Origin: an uncultured Thiodictyon sp.
Lineage (GTDB): Bacteria; Pseudomonadota; Gammaproteobacteria; Chromatiales; Chromatiaceae
Direction of reading: 5' to 3'
Length of the DNA stretch: 64,000 bases
Assembly (NCBI RefSeq): GCF_903946935.1
Contig: NZ_CAJAXH010000017.1
Location: 62,001 to 126,000 of the forward strand
In this document: piece by piece, positions 37,086 through 49,176 of the stretch
Layout of the letters: each line of letters begins with the position of its first letter
Numbering within the stretch: the stretch's first letter is position 1
The notes under the pieces: generated by a model
What the model was told of the DNA's origin: nothing
The model's database searches: none
The model's input: only the letters and a program-made list of their open reading frames with translations
Program-made: the position numbers and the translations under genes

Positions 37086-39080
37086 TCAGAGGGCCACGAA
37101 GATCGTCAACAGGCCGACGAGCCCGACGATCATGGCGATGGCATAGTGATAGAGAAAGCCGGTTTGCAGGCGGCTCGTGAGTCCGGCCAGGCGCCCCACT
37201 GAATGTGCCGACCCGTTGACGATGGCACCGTCAATCAGGACTTCATCGCCGCCCTTCCAGAACACCCGGCCGACCGACTGACTGCCCCCACCGAAGACCC
37301 GCTGGTTGAAGTCGTCGCAGCCGTATTTGTTGACCAGCACCCATGTGAGCGGGCCACTGTACTTTTGGATCTGCTCATCGATTCGCGGATTAAATGAATG
37401 CACAAACCACCAGATCAGACCGGCGCCGACCATGCCGCCCATGCTCAGGTAGAAGACCTCGGAATGCAGGCCGTGGATCACATACTGCAATGGCCCATGA
37501 AACTCCTCGCGAATCTTCATCAGGGTATCATGTGCCGGCGTGACCATGATCGCATCCTTGAACCAATCGCCAATGAGCAGCGGCTCGATGGCCAACCAGC
37601 CGCTCACGGCAGACAGCACCGCCAACGCCACCAAGGGCACAGTCACCACCCAGGGCGACTCGTGCAGATGGTGGCGGGTGTGGTCATTCATGCGCTCCTT
37701 GCCATGGAAGACCAGGAAATACAGTCGGAAGCTGTACAGGGCGGTCACCACGACACCGATGGTGAGCAGGACGCTCGCATAGTGGGCACCGTAGAGCGTC
37801 GACTCCTCCACCGCCTCAATAATGGCATCCTTGGAGAATGAACCGGCCAACCCGGGGAACCCGGTCAGGGCCAGGGTGCCGACCAGGAAGGTGATCCAGG
37901 TGATCGGCAGATATTTGCGCAGAGCGCCCATGTTGCGGATGTCCTGGTCATGGTGCATCGCCAAAATCACCGAGCCGGCGGCCAGGAACAGGAGCGCCTT
38001 GAAAAAGGCGTGGGTCATCAGATGGAAGATGCCCGCCGCATAGGCCGAAGCGCCCATCGCAGTGACCATATAGCCTAATTGCGACAGGGTCGAATAGGCC
38101 ACCACCCGTTTGATGTCGCTCTGGACCAGGCCGATCAGTCCAGTGAACAATGCGGTGGTCGCGCCGACGATCATGACGAACGAGAGTGCCGTGTCCGAGA
38201 GTTCATACAGCGGAGACATCCGCGCCACCATGAAGACACCGGCGGTGACCATGGTGGCCGCATGGATCAGGGCGGAGATCGGCGTCGGACCCTCCATGGA
38301 ATCCGGCAGCCACACATGCAGCGGCACCTGGGCGGACTTACCCATAGCACCGATGAAGAGCAGCACACAGATCAGTGTCATCAGCGAGACCCCGCCGAAC
38401 ACCGCCACCTGGGTCTGGGCGAACTCCGGTGCCCGGGCGAAGACCTCCTTGTAGTCCATCGAATTGAAATACATCGCCACCGCGGCGATGCCGAGGATGA
38501 AGCCGAAGTCACCCACCCGGTTGACCAGGAAAGCCTTGAGGTTGGCGAAGATCGCCGACTCGCGCACCGACCAGAACCCGATCAGCAGATAGGAGACCAG
38601 CCCCACCGCCTCCCAGCCGAAGAACAACTGCATGAAGTTGTTGGACATCACCAACATCAACATGGCGAAGGTGAAGAGCGAGATATAGGAGAAAAAACGC
38701 TGATAGCTATTGGTGCCGACCTTGGAGTCGTGCGGCCAGTTATGTTCGTCATCCGCCATATAGCCGATGGTGTAGATGTGTACCATGAGTGAGACGAAGG
38801 TCACGGTGGCCATCATCAGGACGGTCAGCCGGTCGACCAAAAAGCCGACCTGGAACCGGATGCCGTCGGAGACCATCCAGGTATAAAGCGTCCCGTTGAA
38901 GGTGCCCTCATCGTGCCAGATGAACCGCGACAGGGTGTAGAGCGACAGGGCGGCGGACACGCTCACACCCAATATGCTCACCGAGTGCGCACCGCGCCGG
39001 CCGATTCGCCCACCGAAAAATCCGGCGACGATGGCGCCGATCAGGGGGGCGAGCACGATGGTCAGGTAGACTTTTTCCAT
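37086..39080 (-). CDS. nuoL: NADH-quinone oxidoreductase subunit L
   Basis: LHVWLPDSMEGPTPISALIHAATMVTAGVFMVARMSPLY; operon order. Confidence 0.96.
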   Translation of the reverse strand: MEKVYLTIVLAPLIGAIVAGFFGGRIGRRGAHSVSILGVSVSAALSLYTLSRFIWHDEGTFNGTLYTWMVSDGIRFQVGFLVDRLTVLMMATVTFVSLMVHIYTIGYMADDEHNWPHDSKVGTNSYQRFFSYISLFTFAMLMLVMSNNFMQLFFGWEAVGLVSYLLIGFWSVRESAIFANLKAFLVNRVGDFGFILGIAAVAMYFNSMDYKEVFARAPEFAQTQVAVFGGVSLMTLICVLLFIGAMGKSAQVPLHVWLPDSMEGPTPISALIHAATMVTAGVFMVARMSPLYELSDTALSFVMIVGATTALFTGLIGLVQSDIKRVVAYSTLSQLGYMVTAMGASAYAAGIFHLMTHAFFKALLFLAAGSVILAMHHDQDIRNMGALRKYLPITWITFLVGTLALTGFPGLAGSFSKDAIIEAVEESTLYGAHYASVLLTIGVVVTALYSFRLYFLVFHGKERMNDHTRHHLHESPWVVTVPLVALAVLSAVSGWLAIEPLLIGDWFKDAIMVTPAHDTLMKIREEFHGPLQYVIHGLHSEVFYLSMGGMVGAGLIWWFVHSFNPRIDEQIQKYSGPLTWVLVNKYGCDDFNQRVFGGGSQSVGRVFWKGGDEVLIDGAIVNGSAHSVGRLAGLTSRLQTGFLYHYAIAMIVGLVGLLTIFVAL

Positions 39081-39163
39081 CTCACGTTGGCTCTTTCTCT
39101 AGGGCATCCGCTGTGACTGCAAAGTCATATACGGCTGCCGATAAATGGACAGGATTAACAGGA

Positions 39164-39193
39164 CTCGTTCCCACGCTCCGCGTGGGAATGCAG
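39164..39193. repeat. Short palindromic repeat CTCGTTCCCACGCTCCGCGTGGGAATGCAG
   Basis: TTCCCACGC-TCC-GCGTGGGAA stem in the nuoK-nuoL gap. Confidence 0.65.
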
Positions 39194-39287
39194 TCTTGGT
39201 CGCTCAGCGGCCATGACGCGCACACGACGTCGATGCGGTTGAGCTGGCCTTTGGCACCAGCCAAGGCTGCGCGACTGGCTTGCGAGG

Positions 39288-39593
39288 TCATCCCTTCAAG
39301 CTGTCGAGGTCCTCCACGTTAATGGTCCGCCGGTTACGGAACAACACCACCAGGATCGCCAGCCCGATGGCCGCCTCGGCGGCCGCCACGGTCAGGATGA
39401 AGAACACAAAGACTTGTCCCGTGATGTCATGCCGAAAGTGCGAAAAGGCGACAAAATTGGTATTCACCGCCAATAGCATCAACTCGATGCACATCAACAG
39501 GACAATCACGTTCTTGCGATTGAGGAAAATCCCTGCAACCCCGATGGAGAACAGGATGCCGGCCACAATCAGATAGTCGGAGAGTGCGATCAT
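39288..39593 (-). CDS. nuoK: NADH-quinone oxidoreductase subunit K
   Basis: [43 protein letters not shown]. Confidence 0.96.
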   Translation of the reverse strand: MIALSDYLIVAGILFSIGVAGIFLNRKNVIVLLMCIELMLLAVNTNFVAFSHFRHDITGQVFVFFILTVAAAEAAIGLAILVVLFRNRRTINVEDLDSLKG

Positions 39594-40240
39594 CGGGGCT
39601 CGTCCTTCGCTTCTGCCAGGGTCTCGGGGGTCTCAAGCGGGCCCACCGAGGCCATCTTCACGATCCGGATACGATCCGGGCCCTTCTTCACCCGCGACTG
39701 AACCGCGGGGTCGATCGTCTTGGTGTCGGTACGGCGCCGCATGGTCAGCCGGATGGCGGCGACAATCGCCACCAACAGGAGCACCGCGGCCAGCTCGACT
39801 GGATAGACATAGGTGGTATAGAGCGACATCCCCAAGTCATGCGTATTATTCACATCCAGACCGGCCGCGGGGGGACTGGGGAAGTGTGTCAGCCCGAAGT
39901 TGGCCGGCCCCACGATCCACACGATCTCGCCCAGCATCAGCAAGGCCACCGCGGCACCGAGCGGCAGATAGCGGATAAAGCACGCCCTCAGGGTGGCGAT
40001 ATCGACATCCAGCATCATCACCACGAAGAGGAATAAGACCATCACTGCGCCGACATACACGAGGATCAGCACAATCCCCAGGAATTCGGCCTCCAGGAGG
40101 ATCCACAGGGCGGCGCCGCTCACGAAGGTGACCACCATCCACAGCACCGCATGCACCGGATTGCGGCGGCTGATCACCATCCCAGCCGAGGCGAGGGCGA
40201 TGGCCGCAAAGCAGTAGAACAGAAATTTCTCAAAGCCCAT
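39590..40240 (-). CDS. nuoJ: NADH-quinone oxidoreductase subunit J
   Basis: [53 protein letters not shown]. Confidence 0.95.
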   Translation of the reverse strand: MGFEKFLFYCFAAIALASAGMVISRRNPVHAVLWMVVTFVSGAALWILLEAEFLGIVLILVYVGAVMVLFLFVVMMLDVDIATLRACFIRYLPLGAAVALLMLGEIVWIVGPANFGLTHFPSPPAAGLDVNNTHDLGMSLYTTYVYPVELAAVLLLVAIVAAIRLTMRRRTDTKTIDPAVQSRVKKGPDRIRIVKMASVGPLETPETLAEAKDEPR

Positions 40241-40286
40241 GGATGAATCCAACGTGAGTCAATTAGCCGGGTTGACGCAATGCGCT

Positions 40287-40778
40287 CTAGCGATAAGGCG
40301 CATCGGCCGTGCGGGCCGCAGCGATCTGCGCCTCGTATTGGTCGCCGATGGCAAGCAGTTTCTCCTTGGTCATGATGTTCTCGCCCTGCGCCTCGAAGTG
40401 GTACTCGTAGACCCCGGTCTCCACGATGGAGTCCACCGGGCAAGATTCCTCACAAAACCCGCAATAGATGCACTTGAAAAGATCGATGTCATAGCGCGTG
40501 GTGCGTCGCGAGCCGTCGGCCCGGACCTCCGCCTCGATCGTGATGGCAAGCGCCGGGCAGGTCGCCTCGCACAGCTTGCACGCGATACAGCGCTCCTCGC
40601 CATTGGGGTAGCGGCGCAATGCGTGCAGCCCCCGGAACCTGGGTGAGGCGGGCGCCTTCTCTTCCGGATACTGGACGGTGAACTTGCGCTTTAGGAAATA
40701 GCCCCCGGTGACCCGTAACCCCTTGAATAATTCAAAGAGAAACAGACTCCGGAAATAGTCGCTCGCGGTCTTCAGCAT
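40287..40778 (-). CDS. nuoI: NADH-quinone oxidoreductase subunit I
   Basis: Two 4Fe-4S motifs [13 protein letters not shown] and [13 protein letters not shown]. Confidence 0.96.
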   Translation of the reverse strand: MLKTASDYFRSLFLFELFKGLRVTGGYFLKRKFTVQYPEEKAPASPRFRGLHALRRYPNGEERCIACKLCEATCPALAITIEAEVRADGSRRTTRYDIDLFKCIYCGFCEESCPVDSIVETGVYEYHFEAQGENIMTKEKLLAIGDQYEAQIAAARTADAPYR

Positions 40779-40807
40779 AACTGGCTCCTGGGTATCTGGT
40801 GTGTCAT

Positions 40808-41842
40808 CTAGGCAGACCACCAAGGCGGCAACTTAGCGACGACGGCACCGGCCACCACCAGAATCCAGACGATCGTGATCGGGATGAAGACCTTCCAGCC
40901 CAGGCGCATGATCTGATCATAGCGGTAGCGTGGAAAGGTGGCACGCAACCACAGGAACAGGAACATGAAGCCGAAGGTCTTGAGCAATAGCCAGTGGAAT
41001 CCATTGTCCAGCCCGATGATGCCATGCACCCAGGTCTGGGGGAAGGGCGAGAGCCAGCCGCCCAGGAACATGATGGCCGACAGGGCCGAGATCAGTATCA
41101 TGTTCGCGTATTCCGCCAGGAAGAACACCGCGAACCCCATGCCTGAGTATTCCACATGGAAACCCGCGACGATCTCTGACTCCCCTTCCGCCACGTCGAA
41201 GGGTGCGCGATTGGTTTCGGCCACCCCCGAAATCACATAGACCCCGAACAGCGGCAGCAACGGCAACCAGTACCAGGTCAGCACACTGCCTGACTGGGCC
41301 CGGACGATCTCCCCGAGATTGAGGCTACCTGCCGCCACCAGCACGCCCACCAGGGCGAACCCCATGGCAATCTCGTAGGCGACCATCTGCGCGGCGGACC
41401 GCATGGCCCCGAGTAGTGCGTATTTCGAGTTGGAGGCCCAACCGGCAATGATGATGCCATAGACCCCCAGCGAACTCAGGGACAGGATATAGAGCAGACT
41501 CGCATTGATATCCGCGACGACCAGACCGTCATCGAAGGGGAACACCGCCCACGCGGCGATCGCCGGGACGATGGCAATCAACGGTGCAATGAGAAAGAGC
41601 GTCCGATCCGCCTTGGTCGGCAGCACGATCTCCTTCATCATCAACTTGACTGCATCGGCAATCGGCTGGAGCAGGCCGCGGGGACCGACCCGGTTGGGTC
41701 CGATGCGCACCTGCATATAGCCGATCACCTTGCGCTCGGCCAGGGTGTAATAGGCGACCAGGCCCAGCAAGGGCAAAACAATCGCCAGGATCTTGAGTAA
41801 GATCTGGATCAACAGCGGCAGGGCATTCCACAGCTCGATCAT
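40808..41842 (-). CDS. nuoH: NADH-quinone oxidoreductase subunit H
   Basis: [50 protein letters not shown]. Confidence 0.96.
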   Translation of the reverse strand: MIELWNALPLLIQILLKILAIVLPLLGLVAYYTLAERKVIGYMQVRIGPNRVGPRGLLQPIADAVKLMMKEIVLPTKADRTLFLIAPLIAIVPAIAAWAVFPFDDGLVVADINASLLYILSLSSLGVYGIIIAGWASNSKYALLGAMRSAAQMVAYEIAMGFALVGVLVAAGSLNLGEIVRAQSGSVLTWYWLPLLPLFGVYVISGVAETNRAPFDVAEGESEIVAGFHVEYSGMGFAVFFLAEYANMILISALSAIMFLGGWLSPFPQTWVHGIIGLDNGFHWLLLKTFGFMFLFLWLRATFPRYRYDQIMRLGWKVFIPITIVWILVVAGAVVAKLPPWWSA

Positions 41843-41848
41843 TGGCCG

Positions 41849-44224
41849 CTACTCCGCCTTGGAAAGACTGACAGGGGCGAACTGGTCGCCAAGGGTCTCG
41901 CTGCCCGGGACACCCGCGGGGATGCGCGCACAGCCAAAGGGTACCCGGTGGTCGATGATGACCTGGGTGCGTACCGCCCCCCCGTCCTGACTCACGTCCA
42001 CGGCATCGCCCGCGGTGAGCCCCAGGTCAGCCGCCTGTCCCGGGTTCAGCGCAACCCCGAAGGCCGCCATGGCAGGGGTCCGCTGCAACGCCGGCGCGCG
42101 ACGCACCAATGGATCGATCGCGTAGGGCGGCACCTCGCCGAGCCGTATCAGCCCCTCGCCAACGCCCAGGGGCGCCACCGCGAGCTCACCCGCCGGGGTA
42201 TTGTCGAGCCGCGCCGACTCGCACAATTGCGCCAACTCGGCGCGGATTTCGGCCGTGTCGCAATACTCGAAGCCTTGCAGGTCGAGCAGGTTACCGAGCA
42301 CCCGCAGCACCTTCCAGCCAGGCCGGGCCGCCCCGGGAGGGGGTACCGCGCCCTGAAAACTCTGCCAGGTGCCGGCGGCGTTCACGAAGGTCCCGGAGGT
42401 CTCGGCGAAGGCACCGATCGGCAGCAGCACATCCGCCACCGCCTCCAGCGACGCGGAGCGGAAGGCACTGGCCGCGACCACGAAGTCGGCCTGGGCCAAC
42501 GCCTCCATCGCGAGCCCCGGATTGCCGAGGTCCAGCGCCGGCTCCAGCCCCCACAGCACCATTGTGCGGCAGGGCGCGGCCAACATCTGGGAGACCGCGA
42601 GCCCCGGCCGGGGCGCCGGCAAACCCCCAGGCAACACGCCGGGCAGGGCCCCGGCCAGCGCCGCACCGACACTGTTGGCCGCGGCCGGCAGATAGCCGAC
42701 TTTACACCCACTGAAACTGGCAATCACATAGGCCAAGGCCTTGAGCAAGGTGTAATCCGGGTGGGCGGCGGCCACCGCCCCGAGCAGGATCAGACCAGCG
42801 CCATTGCCGCCCGCGGTGCGCAATGACGCGGCGATCTCCTGGTGCCGCGCGTCGGGTTTGACCCCCGCCATGACACCCCGCAGGACACCGAATCCGCTGG
42901 CCCCGAGCGCCGCGGCAATGCCCGCCAGGTCCGCCACCATCCCGGCCGGCCCCCGAGCCAATTGAGTCGCAGGATGAGTGAGATCGAGGGGCACCGGGTT
43001 GATCAGGGCGAGCGTGCCGCCGGCCAACACCGCCTGACGCAAGCGATGGGCGAGCAGCGGCTGTTCCGCGCGCAGGTCGCTGCCGATCGCCAGCACCGAC
43101 TCCTGGGTCTGAAGCTCCGGGATACTCACCCCGAGCCAGGGCAGACGCGGATCGGCACCCTCGCCGCGGAAGTCGCGCTGGCGCAGGCGATGATCGATGT
43201 TCGGGCAACCCAAGCCCCGGGCGATGGCCTGGGCTAAATAAAGCTCTTCCAGGGTGGCGGTGGGGGCCATGAGCCAGCCGGTGGCGTCGCCATCGGCGGC
43301 CTTGAGCCGCTCCGCCACCAGGGTCGTCGCCTGCGTCCACTCCACCGGCACCCAGACACCGTCGCGCTTTACCAGCGGTTCGGTCAGCCGGTCAGGGCCA
43401 TTCAGACCCGCATAACTGAAGCGGTCCCGATCCGAGATCCAGGTCTCGTTGACCGACTCGTTGTCGCGTGGGTGAACGCGCATGACCTGGCCGCGGCGCA
43501 CATGCAACCGCAGATTGGAGCCAACCCCATCGTGCGGGGCAATGCCGTCCAGCGCGGTGAGTTCCCAGGCGCGAGCGGTAAAGCGCGACGGCTTGGCGGT
43601 CAAGGCCCCGACCGGGCAGAGGTCGATGATATTGCCTGACAGTTCGTGGACCAGCGGATGGCCGGCATAGGTGCCGATGCGCATCCATTCGCCGCGTCCG
43701 GTCGCACCCAGCTCGCGCAGCCCGGCGATCTCGGCCCCGAAGCGAACACAGCGGGTACACTGGATACAGCGCGTCATGTCGGTGGCGATCAGCGGACCCA
43801 AGTCCTCGTCCATGACGACGCGCTTGCCCTCGTTGAAACGCGAACAGTCGGCGCCATAGCCCATGGCCACGTCTTGCAATTCGCACTCACCACCCTGGTC
43901 GCAGATCGGGCAATCCAGCGGATGGTTGATCAGCAGGAATTCCATGGTCGAGCGCTGGGCCTCGATCGCCTTGGGCGAACGGGTCTGCACCTTCATGCCG
44001 GCACACACCGGGGTCGCACAGGCCGGCACCGGCTTGGGGAAGGGACGCCCGCCCTGCTCCGCCTCCACCAGACACATCCGGCAGTTGGCCGCAATGGAGA
44101 GCTTCTGGTGATAGCAGAAGCGCGGGATCGCGATGCCTTCACGATCCGCCACGGCGATGATCATCTCGCCCGGGGCCGCCGCGCAGGCGCGCCCGTCGAT
44201 TTCGATGGTGAGCTTATCCGTCAT
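41849..44224 (-). CDS. nuoG: NADH-quinone oxidoreductase subunit G
   Basis: 2Fe-2S/4Fe-4S N-terminal motifs, CPICDQGGECELQD, CIQCTRCVRF. Confidence 0.95.
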   Translation of the reverse strand: MTDKLTIEIDGRACAAAPGEMIIAVADREGIAIPRFCYHQKLSIAANCRMCLVEAEQGGRPFPKPVPACATPVCAGMKVQTRSPKAIEAQRSTMEFLLINHPLDCPICDQGGECELQDVAMGYGADCSRFNEGKRVVMDEDLGPLIATDMTRCIQCTRCVRFGAEIAGLRELGATGRGEWMRIGTYAGHPLVHELSGNIIDLCPVGALTAKPSRFTARAWELTALDGIAPHDGVGSNLRLHVRRGQVMRVHPRDNESVNETWISDRDRFSYAGLNGPDRLTEPLVKRDGVWVPVEWTQATTLVAERLKAADGDATGWLMAPTATLEELYLAQAIARGLGCPNIDHRLRQRDFRGEGADPRLPWLGVSIPELQTQESVLAIGSDLRAEQPLLAHRLRQAVLAGGTLALINPVPLDLTHPATQLARGPAGMVADLAGIAAALGASGFGVLRGVMAGVKPDARHQEIAASLRTAGGNGAGLILLGAVAAAHPDYTLLKALAYVIASFSGCKVGYLPAAANSVGAALAGALPGVLPGGLPAPRPGLAVSQMLAAPCRTMVLWGLEPALDLGNPGLAMEALAQADFVVAASAFRSASLEAVADVLLPIGAFAETSGTFVNAAGTWQSFQGAVPPPGAARPGWKVLRVLGNLLDLQGFEYCDTAEIRAELAQLCESARLDNTPAGELAVAPLGVGEGLIRLGEVPPYAIDPLVRRAPALQRTPAMAAFGVALNPGQAADLGLTAGDAVDVSQDGGAVRTQVIIDHRVPFGCARIPAGVPGSETLGDQFAPVSLSKAE

Positions 44225-44266
44225 TGCGGTGTCTCGCTGTGCGGCTCATTTGTCCAGGACCAAAGC

Positions 44267-45556
44267 TCAGGCGGCATGGCTCGCCCCCTGCTCGATCAAC
44301 TGCACGAACTCGTCGCGATAGTGTTTGAGGAAGCTCTGCACCGGCATCGCCGCCGCATCCCCCAAGGCGCAAATGGTCCGTCCGCCGATCCGCCCGGCGA
44401 CACTATCCAACAGGTCCAGGTCGGCCGGGCGCCCCCGCCCCGCCGCGATGCGCCCCACCACGCGCGCCAACCAACCGGTACCCTCCCGGCACGGGGTGCA
44501 TTGGCCGCAGGACTCACGCATATAGAAATTCGACAGGTTGGCCAGAACCTTGACCATACAGGTGCCCTCGGCGATCACGATCACCGCACCGGAACCCAGC
44601 ATCGAACCCACCTTGACCAGCGAGTCGTAGTCCATATCGGTCTGCATCATCAGGTCCCCCGGCACCACCGGCACCGAGGAGCCGCCGGGGATCACGGCCT
44701 TGAGCGCCCGCCCATCTTTGACCCCGCCGGCCATCGCCAGCAGGTCCCGGAAGGGTGTGCCGAGCGACACCTCGACATTGCAAGGCGCGTTCACATGTCC
44801 GCTGATGGAGAAGAGCTTGGTCCCGCCATTGTTCGGCCGCCCCTGGTCCAGGAACCATTGGCCGCCGCGCTCCAGAATCACCGGCACCGAGGCCAGGGTC
44901 TCGGTGTTGTTGATAGTGGTTGGCCGGCCATAGAGACCGCACTGCGCCGGGAACGGCGGCTTGAAGCGGGGCTGCCCCTTCTTGCCTTCGATTGACTCGA
45001 TGAGTGCAGTCTCTTCACCGCACACATAGGCGCCGGCGCCAGCGTGGGTATAAAGATCGAAGTCCACCCCGGAACCCAGCACATTGCGCCCTAACAGGCC
45101 CGCGGCATAGGCCTCGGCAACCGCACCCTCAAAGCACTCGATCGGCTCGAAGAATTCGCCGCGGATATAGTTGTAACCCACGCTCGCGCCGATGCAGTAG
45201 CCGGCAATGGCCATGCCCTCGATCAACTGGTGCGGGTTGAATCGCAGAATATCGCGATCCTTGCAGGTCCCCGGCTCGCCCTCGTCCGAGTTACAGACGA
45301 TGTATTTCTGCCCCGGCGCATTACGCGGCATGAAGCTCCATTTGAGCCCGGTGGGGAAACCGGCACCGCCGCGACCACGCAGATTGGAGAGTTTGAGCTC
45401 CTCGATCAGGGCTGCCGGGTCCACCTTATCGCGCAGGATCCGCTCCCACTGCGCATAACCGCCCAGGCCGCGATAGGCGTCCAGGGCACAGCGCTCTCCC
45501 GCGGGAAAGTGCAAGGTGCGAAAACAAACCGTATTCTCTTGCGAGTTCAGGGCCAT
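44267..45556 (-). CDS. nuoF: NADH-quinone oxidoreductase subunit F
   Basis: [45 protein letters not shown]. Confidence 0.96.
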   Translation of the reverse strand: MALNSQENTVCFRTLHFPAGERCALDAYRGLGGYAQWERILRDKVDPAALIEELKLSNLRGRGGAGFPTGLKWSFMPRNAPGQKYIVCNSDEGEPGTCKDRDILRFNPHQLIEGMAIAGYCIGASVGYNYIRGEFFEPIECFEGAVAEAYAAGLLGRNVLGSGVDFDLYTHAGAGAYVCGEETALIESIEGKKGQPRFKPPFPAQCGLYGRPTTINNTETLASVPVILERGGQWFLDQGRPNNGGTKLFSISGHVNAPCNVEVSLGTPFRDLLAMAGGVKDGRALKAVIPGGSSVPVVPGDLMMQTDMDYDSLVKVGSMLGSGAVIVIAEGTCMVKVLANLSNFYMRESCGQCTPCREGTGWLARVVGRIAAGRGRPADLDLLDSVAGRIGGRTICALGDAAAMPVQSFLKHYRDEFVQLIEQGASHAA

Positions 45557-46083
45557 TACTCAAGTCCCTCGATCAGGGTATCCAGGGACGCCGCCGACAG
45601 CTTCTCGTGAAAGGTCTTGCCGATCAACACCACCGGCGCATCCCGGCAGGCCCCCAGACACTCAACCTCTTTGAAGGTAAAGCGCCCGTCAGCCGTGGTC
45701 TCACCGGGTTTGACCTGGTACTTGTGCTCGACATGGTGAATCAGGTCTTCGGAACCATTGAGCATGCACGAGATGCTGTTGCAGATGCAGACCTTATGCT
45801 TGGCGGTCGGTTTGAGATCGTACATGCCATAGAAGCTGGCGACCTCATAGACCGCCACCTCGGGCAGATCGAGATAGGCCGCCACGTCGTCCATGAGCTC
45901 CCGAGTCAACCAGCCGCCGTTATCGTCCTGGACAATCGTGAGGGCCGGCATCACCGCCGATTGTTTCCACTCCGACGGGTACTTGGCGAGGTGCGCATCG
46001 ATCGCTGCGCGGATCTCGGCGTTAAACAGGGTTGCGCGGTCCCGGTCGTGGATCACGGCCAGCGGGGCGTCACGGAAGCTCAT
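45556..46083 (-). CDS. nuoE: NADH-quinone oxidoreductase subunit E
   Basis: Thioredoxin-like 2Fe-2S subunit; [43 protein letters not shown]. Confidence 0.95.
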   Translation of the reverse strand: MSFRDAPLAVIHDRDRATLFNAEIRAAIDAHLAKYPSEWKQSAVMPALTIVQDDNGGWLTRELMDDVAAYLDLPEVAVYEVASFYGMYDLKPTAKHKVCICNSISCMLNGSEDLIHHVEHKYQVKPGETTADGRFTFKEVECLGACRDAPVVLIGKTFHEKLSAASLDTLIEGLE

Positions 46084-47342
46084 TAGCGGTCGATCTCCCC
46101 AAATACGATGTCCAGCGTCCCGATGATGGCCACCACGTCCGCCAGCATGTGACCCCGGCTCATCTCATCGAGTGCAGCCAGGTGCGGAAAGCCGGGGGCG
46201 CGGACCTTGAGCCGATAGGGCTTGTTGGCGCCGTCGGAGATGATATAACAGCCAAACTCACCCTTAGGCGCCTCGACCGCCGCATACACCTCGCCGGCCG
46301 GCGTACCATAGCCCTCGGTAAAGAGCTTAAAGTGGTGGATCAGGGCCTCCATGTCCTCTTTCATCGCGAGCCTGGACGGCGGCATGACCTTGCGATCGTC
46401 CACCGCCACCGGCCCCGGGTGGTGGCGCAGCCACTCTACGCATTGGCGCATAATATAATTGGACTGGCGCATCTCTTCCATCCGCACCAGATAACGATCA
46501 TAACAGTCCCCATTGACGCCGACCGGAATATCGAAGTCGACTTTGGAGTAGGCGGCATAGGGCTGCTTCTTGCGCAGGTCCCACTCGATCCCGGAGCCGC
46601 GCAGCATCGGACCGGTGAAGCCCAATTGCAGTGCCCGCTCGGGTGAGACCACACCAATGCCCACGGTGCGCTGCTTCCAGATACGGTTGTCGGTCAGCAG
46701 CGTCTCGTATTCGTCCACCAGCGCGGGGAAGCGCTCGGTGAAGTCGGCGATAAAATCGAGCAAGGACCCCTGGCGGGCGGCGTTGCGGGCCGTCATCTCC
46801 TTGGCGCTGTGCCAGGGGGTGGCGCTCGTCTGGTACTGCGGCATCACCCCCGGCAGGTCCCGGTAGACGCCGCCTGGGCGATAATAGGTGGCGTGCAGGC
46901 GGGCGCCGGAGACCGCCTCATAACAATCCATCAGGTCTTCGCGCTCGCGAAAGCAATACAGGAAGACCGACATGGCACCGATATCCAGCGCATGGGCGCC
47001 GAGCCACATCAGATGGTTGAGGATGCGGGTGATTTCGTCGAACAGGGTGCGAATGTACTGGGCGCGTTCCGGCGCCTCGATCCCCAAGAGCTTCTCGATG
47101 GCACGCACATAACCGTGCTCACTGCACATCATGGTGACATAGTCCAAGCGATCCATGTAACCGATGCTCTGGTTATAGGGCTTGGTCTCGGCCAGCTTCT
47201 CGGTGCCGCGATGCAGCAGACCGATATGGGGGTCGGCGCGCTCGATCACCTCGCCGTCCAATTCCAGCACCAACCGCAGCACACCGTGAGCGGACGGATG
47301 CTGGGGACCGAAATTCAGTGTGAAATTGCGGATCTCAGGCAT
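46083..47342 (-). CDS. nuoD: NADH-quinone oxidoreductase subunit D
   Basis: [61 protein letters not shown]. Confidence 0.97.
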   Translation of the reverse strand: MPEIRNFTLNFGPQHPSAHGVLRLVLELDGEVIERADPHIGLLHRGTEKLAETKPYNQSIGYMDRLDYVTMMCSEHGYVRAIEKLLGIEAPERAQYIRTLFDEITRILNHLMWLGAHALDIGAMSVFLYCFREREDLMDCYEAVSGARLHATYYRPGGVYRDLPGVMPQYQTSATPWHSAKEMTARNAARQGSLLDFIADFTERFPALVDEYETLLTDNRIWKQRTVGIGVVSPERALQLGFTGPMLRGSGIEWDLRKKQPYAAYSKVDFDIPVGVNGDCYDRYLVRMEEMRQSNYIMRQCVEWLRHHPGPVAVDDRKVMPPSRLAMKEDMEALIHHFKLFTEGYGTPAGEVYAAVEAPKGEFGCYIISDGANKPYRLKVRAPGFPHLAALDEMSRGHMLADVVAIIGTLDIVFGEIDR

Positions 47343-48045
47343 GTTTCGTCACTCCGGATTCACGCCCCGCATAACGGCTGTCATCCCGAATCACCTTTGG
47401 CACCAGGACGCGCGGCTCGACGGTGACAGCGACATAGACCACGCGCCCTTGAGTCGCGTCGTAGCGCATCTCCACCTGGCCCGAGAGTGGAAAGTCTTTG
47501 CGAAACGGGTGGCCGACGAAGCCATAGTCGGTGAGGATGCGGCGCAGGTCCGGGTGACCGCGGAACAGTATTCCGAAGAGGTCGAACGCCTCGCGCTCAA
47601 ACCAATTGGCCGTCGCCCACACCGAGATCACCGAATCCACCATGGGCGCCGCGCCGCCGGCATAAACCCGCACGCGCAACCGTCGGTTGTGCGCCAATGA
47701 CAGCAGGTGATAAACCACCGCGAAACGCTCAGGTCCATCCAGCGTGAGGTTCAGGTCGCGATCCACCGCGCGACCGAAGCCGACGCCGGCCCCCGCCTGG
47801 GTGTCCCACTCGGTCTGGCCGTAGGCCGCATAATCCACCCCACAGCAATCGATCAACTGCTCGAAGTGCAAGTCCGCATGGTCGCGCAGCGTCAGGCAGA
47901 CGGGGAGCAACTGCGCGGCAGGCACCACCAGGGTGACCTCGCCGGGGGCGCTCAGGATTTCGCAACCGTGCTGCGCCAGGTGTCTCGCGAGGGCCTGTTC
48001 GAGCCCGGCAAGTCTGGTGTCACCGGTCAGTGATTCTGTTGCCAT
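47335..48045 (-). CDS. nuoC: NADH-quinone oxidoreductase subunit C
   Basis: [42 protein letters not shown]. Confidence 0.95.
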   Translation of the reverse strand: MATESLTGDTRLAGLEQALARHLAQHGCEILSAPGEVTLVVPAAQLLPVCLTLRDHADLHFEQLIDCCGVDYAAYGQTEWDTQAGAGVGFGRAVDRDLNLTLDGPERFAVVYHLLSLAHNRRLRVRVYAGGAAPMVDSVISVWATANWFEREAFDLFGILFRGHPDLRRILTDYGFVGHPFRKDFPLSGQVEMRYDATQGRVVYVAVTVEPRVLVPKVIRDDSRYAGRESGVTKHA

Positions 48046-48061
48046 GGGTCCTGGTTACTAT

Positions 48062-48547
48062 CTAAACGGGTTGGCGGGCGATGGTATTGGTGCGGCGGAT
48101 CTTATTCTGCAACTGCAGGATCCCGTACAGCAAGGCCTCGGCAGTCGGCGGACAGCCGGGCACATAGACATCGACTGGGACGATACGGTCGCAGCCCCGC
48201 ACCACCGAATACGAATAGTGGTAATAGCCGCCACCATTGGCGCAGGAACCCATGGAGATCACCCATCGCGGCTCGGCCATCTGGTCATAGACCTTACGCA
48301 GGGCCGGGGCCATCTTGTTGACCAGGGTGCCGGCGACAATCATCACGTCGGACTGGCGCGGGCTGGGACGAAAGATGATACCGAAGCGATCCAGGTCGTA
48401 GCGGGCCGCCCCGGCATGCATCATCTCAACCGCGCAACAGGCCAGACCGAAGGTCATGGGCCACAGCGAACCGGTCCGCGCCCAATTGATGAGCTTGTCG
48501 GCCGTGGTGGTGACGAAGCCCTGTTCGAGGACACCCTCTATTCCCAT
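48062..48547 (-). CDS. nuoB: NADH-quinone oxidoreductase subunit B
   Basis: [64 protein letters not shown]. Confidence 0.97.
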   Translation of the reverse strand: MGIEGVLEQGFVTTTADKLINWARTGSLWPMTFGLACCAVEMMHAGAARYDLDRFGIIFRPSPRQSDVMIVAGTLVNKMAPALRKVYDQMAEPRWVISMGSCANGGGYYHYSYSVVRGCDRIVPVDVYVPGCPPTAEALLYGILQLQNKIRRTNTIARQPV

Positions 48548-48894
48548 TCCAAGGCCCCCTTCTTCCACTCGTAGATGAAACCGACCACCAGCACCGACAG
48601 GAACACGAACATCGCCCAGAAACCATAGACACCCAAATCCGGGAGCACCACCGCCCAGGGGAACAGGAAGGCGATCTCCAGGTCGAAGAGGATGAACAGG
48701 ATGGCCACCAGGTAATAACGCACATCGAACTTCACGCGCGCACTTTCGAACGCCACAAAGCCGCACTCGTAAGGTGAGTCTTTCTCGGCATCTGGCCGAC
48801 GGGTGCTGAGCACGGCGCCAGCAAGCATCGCACCGCCACCCACCAGGGCGCCGACGACGATGAAGATCAAGATGGGCAGATAGTTGCTGAGCAC
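48538..48894 (-). CDS. nuoA: NADH-quinone oxidoreductase subunit A
   Basis: [37 protein letters not shown] start after GGAGGA. Confidence 0.95.
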   Translation of the reverse strand: MLSNYLPILIFIVVGALVGGGAMLAGAVLSTRRPDAEKDSPYECGFVAFESARVKFDVRYYLVAILFILFDLEIAFLFPWAVVLPDLGVYGFWAMFVFLSVLVVGFIYEWKKGALEWE

Positions 48895-49024
48895 TGTTCC
48901 TCCAGACCGCAATCGTTACTAAAGTGTCACGGTTCCTTGGTAATGAGTCTAAAGCCCAAACCCGCATCAAGTCAACCGGCCCAATGATCCTTATAGAAAA
49001 CTTTTCAGTCAACTATCCGGGCGG

Positions 49025-49066
49025 CAAAAAAAAGCGGCATGTCGCAGAGGCGACATGCCGCTTTAC
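49025..49066 (-). terminator. Rho-independent terminator after secG/tRNA-Leu
   Basis: AAAGCGGCATGTCGC stem with A-run on + strand (T-run on - strand). Confidence 0.85.
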
Positions 49067-49069
49067 TGA

Positions 49070-49154
49070 TGGTGCCGACGGCCAGACTCGAACTGGCACG
49101 GCTTGCGCCACTACCCCCTCAAGATAGCGTGTCTACCAATTTCACCACGTCGGC
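49070..49154 (-). tRNA. tRNA-Leu (anticodon GAG)
   Basis: Reverse complement GCCGACGTGGTGAAATTGGTAGACACGCTATCTTGAGGGGGTAGTGGCGCAAGCCGTGCCAGTTCGAGTCTGGCCGTCGGCACCA; class II variable arm, CCA encoded. Confidence 0.95.
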
Positions 49155-49176
49155 TAAAAACTCGTCAATCAAAAAC

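Noticed and set aside
43646-44995. 449-aa plus-strand ORF
   Set aside because: Antisense to nuoG/nuoF
48548-49012. N-terminal extension of the 48062-49012 ORF
   Set aside because: Overlaps nuoA out of frame; genuine NuoB starts at 48547
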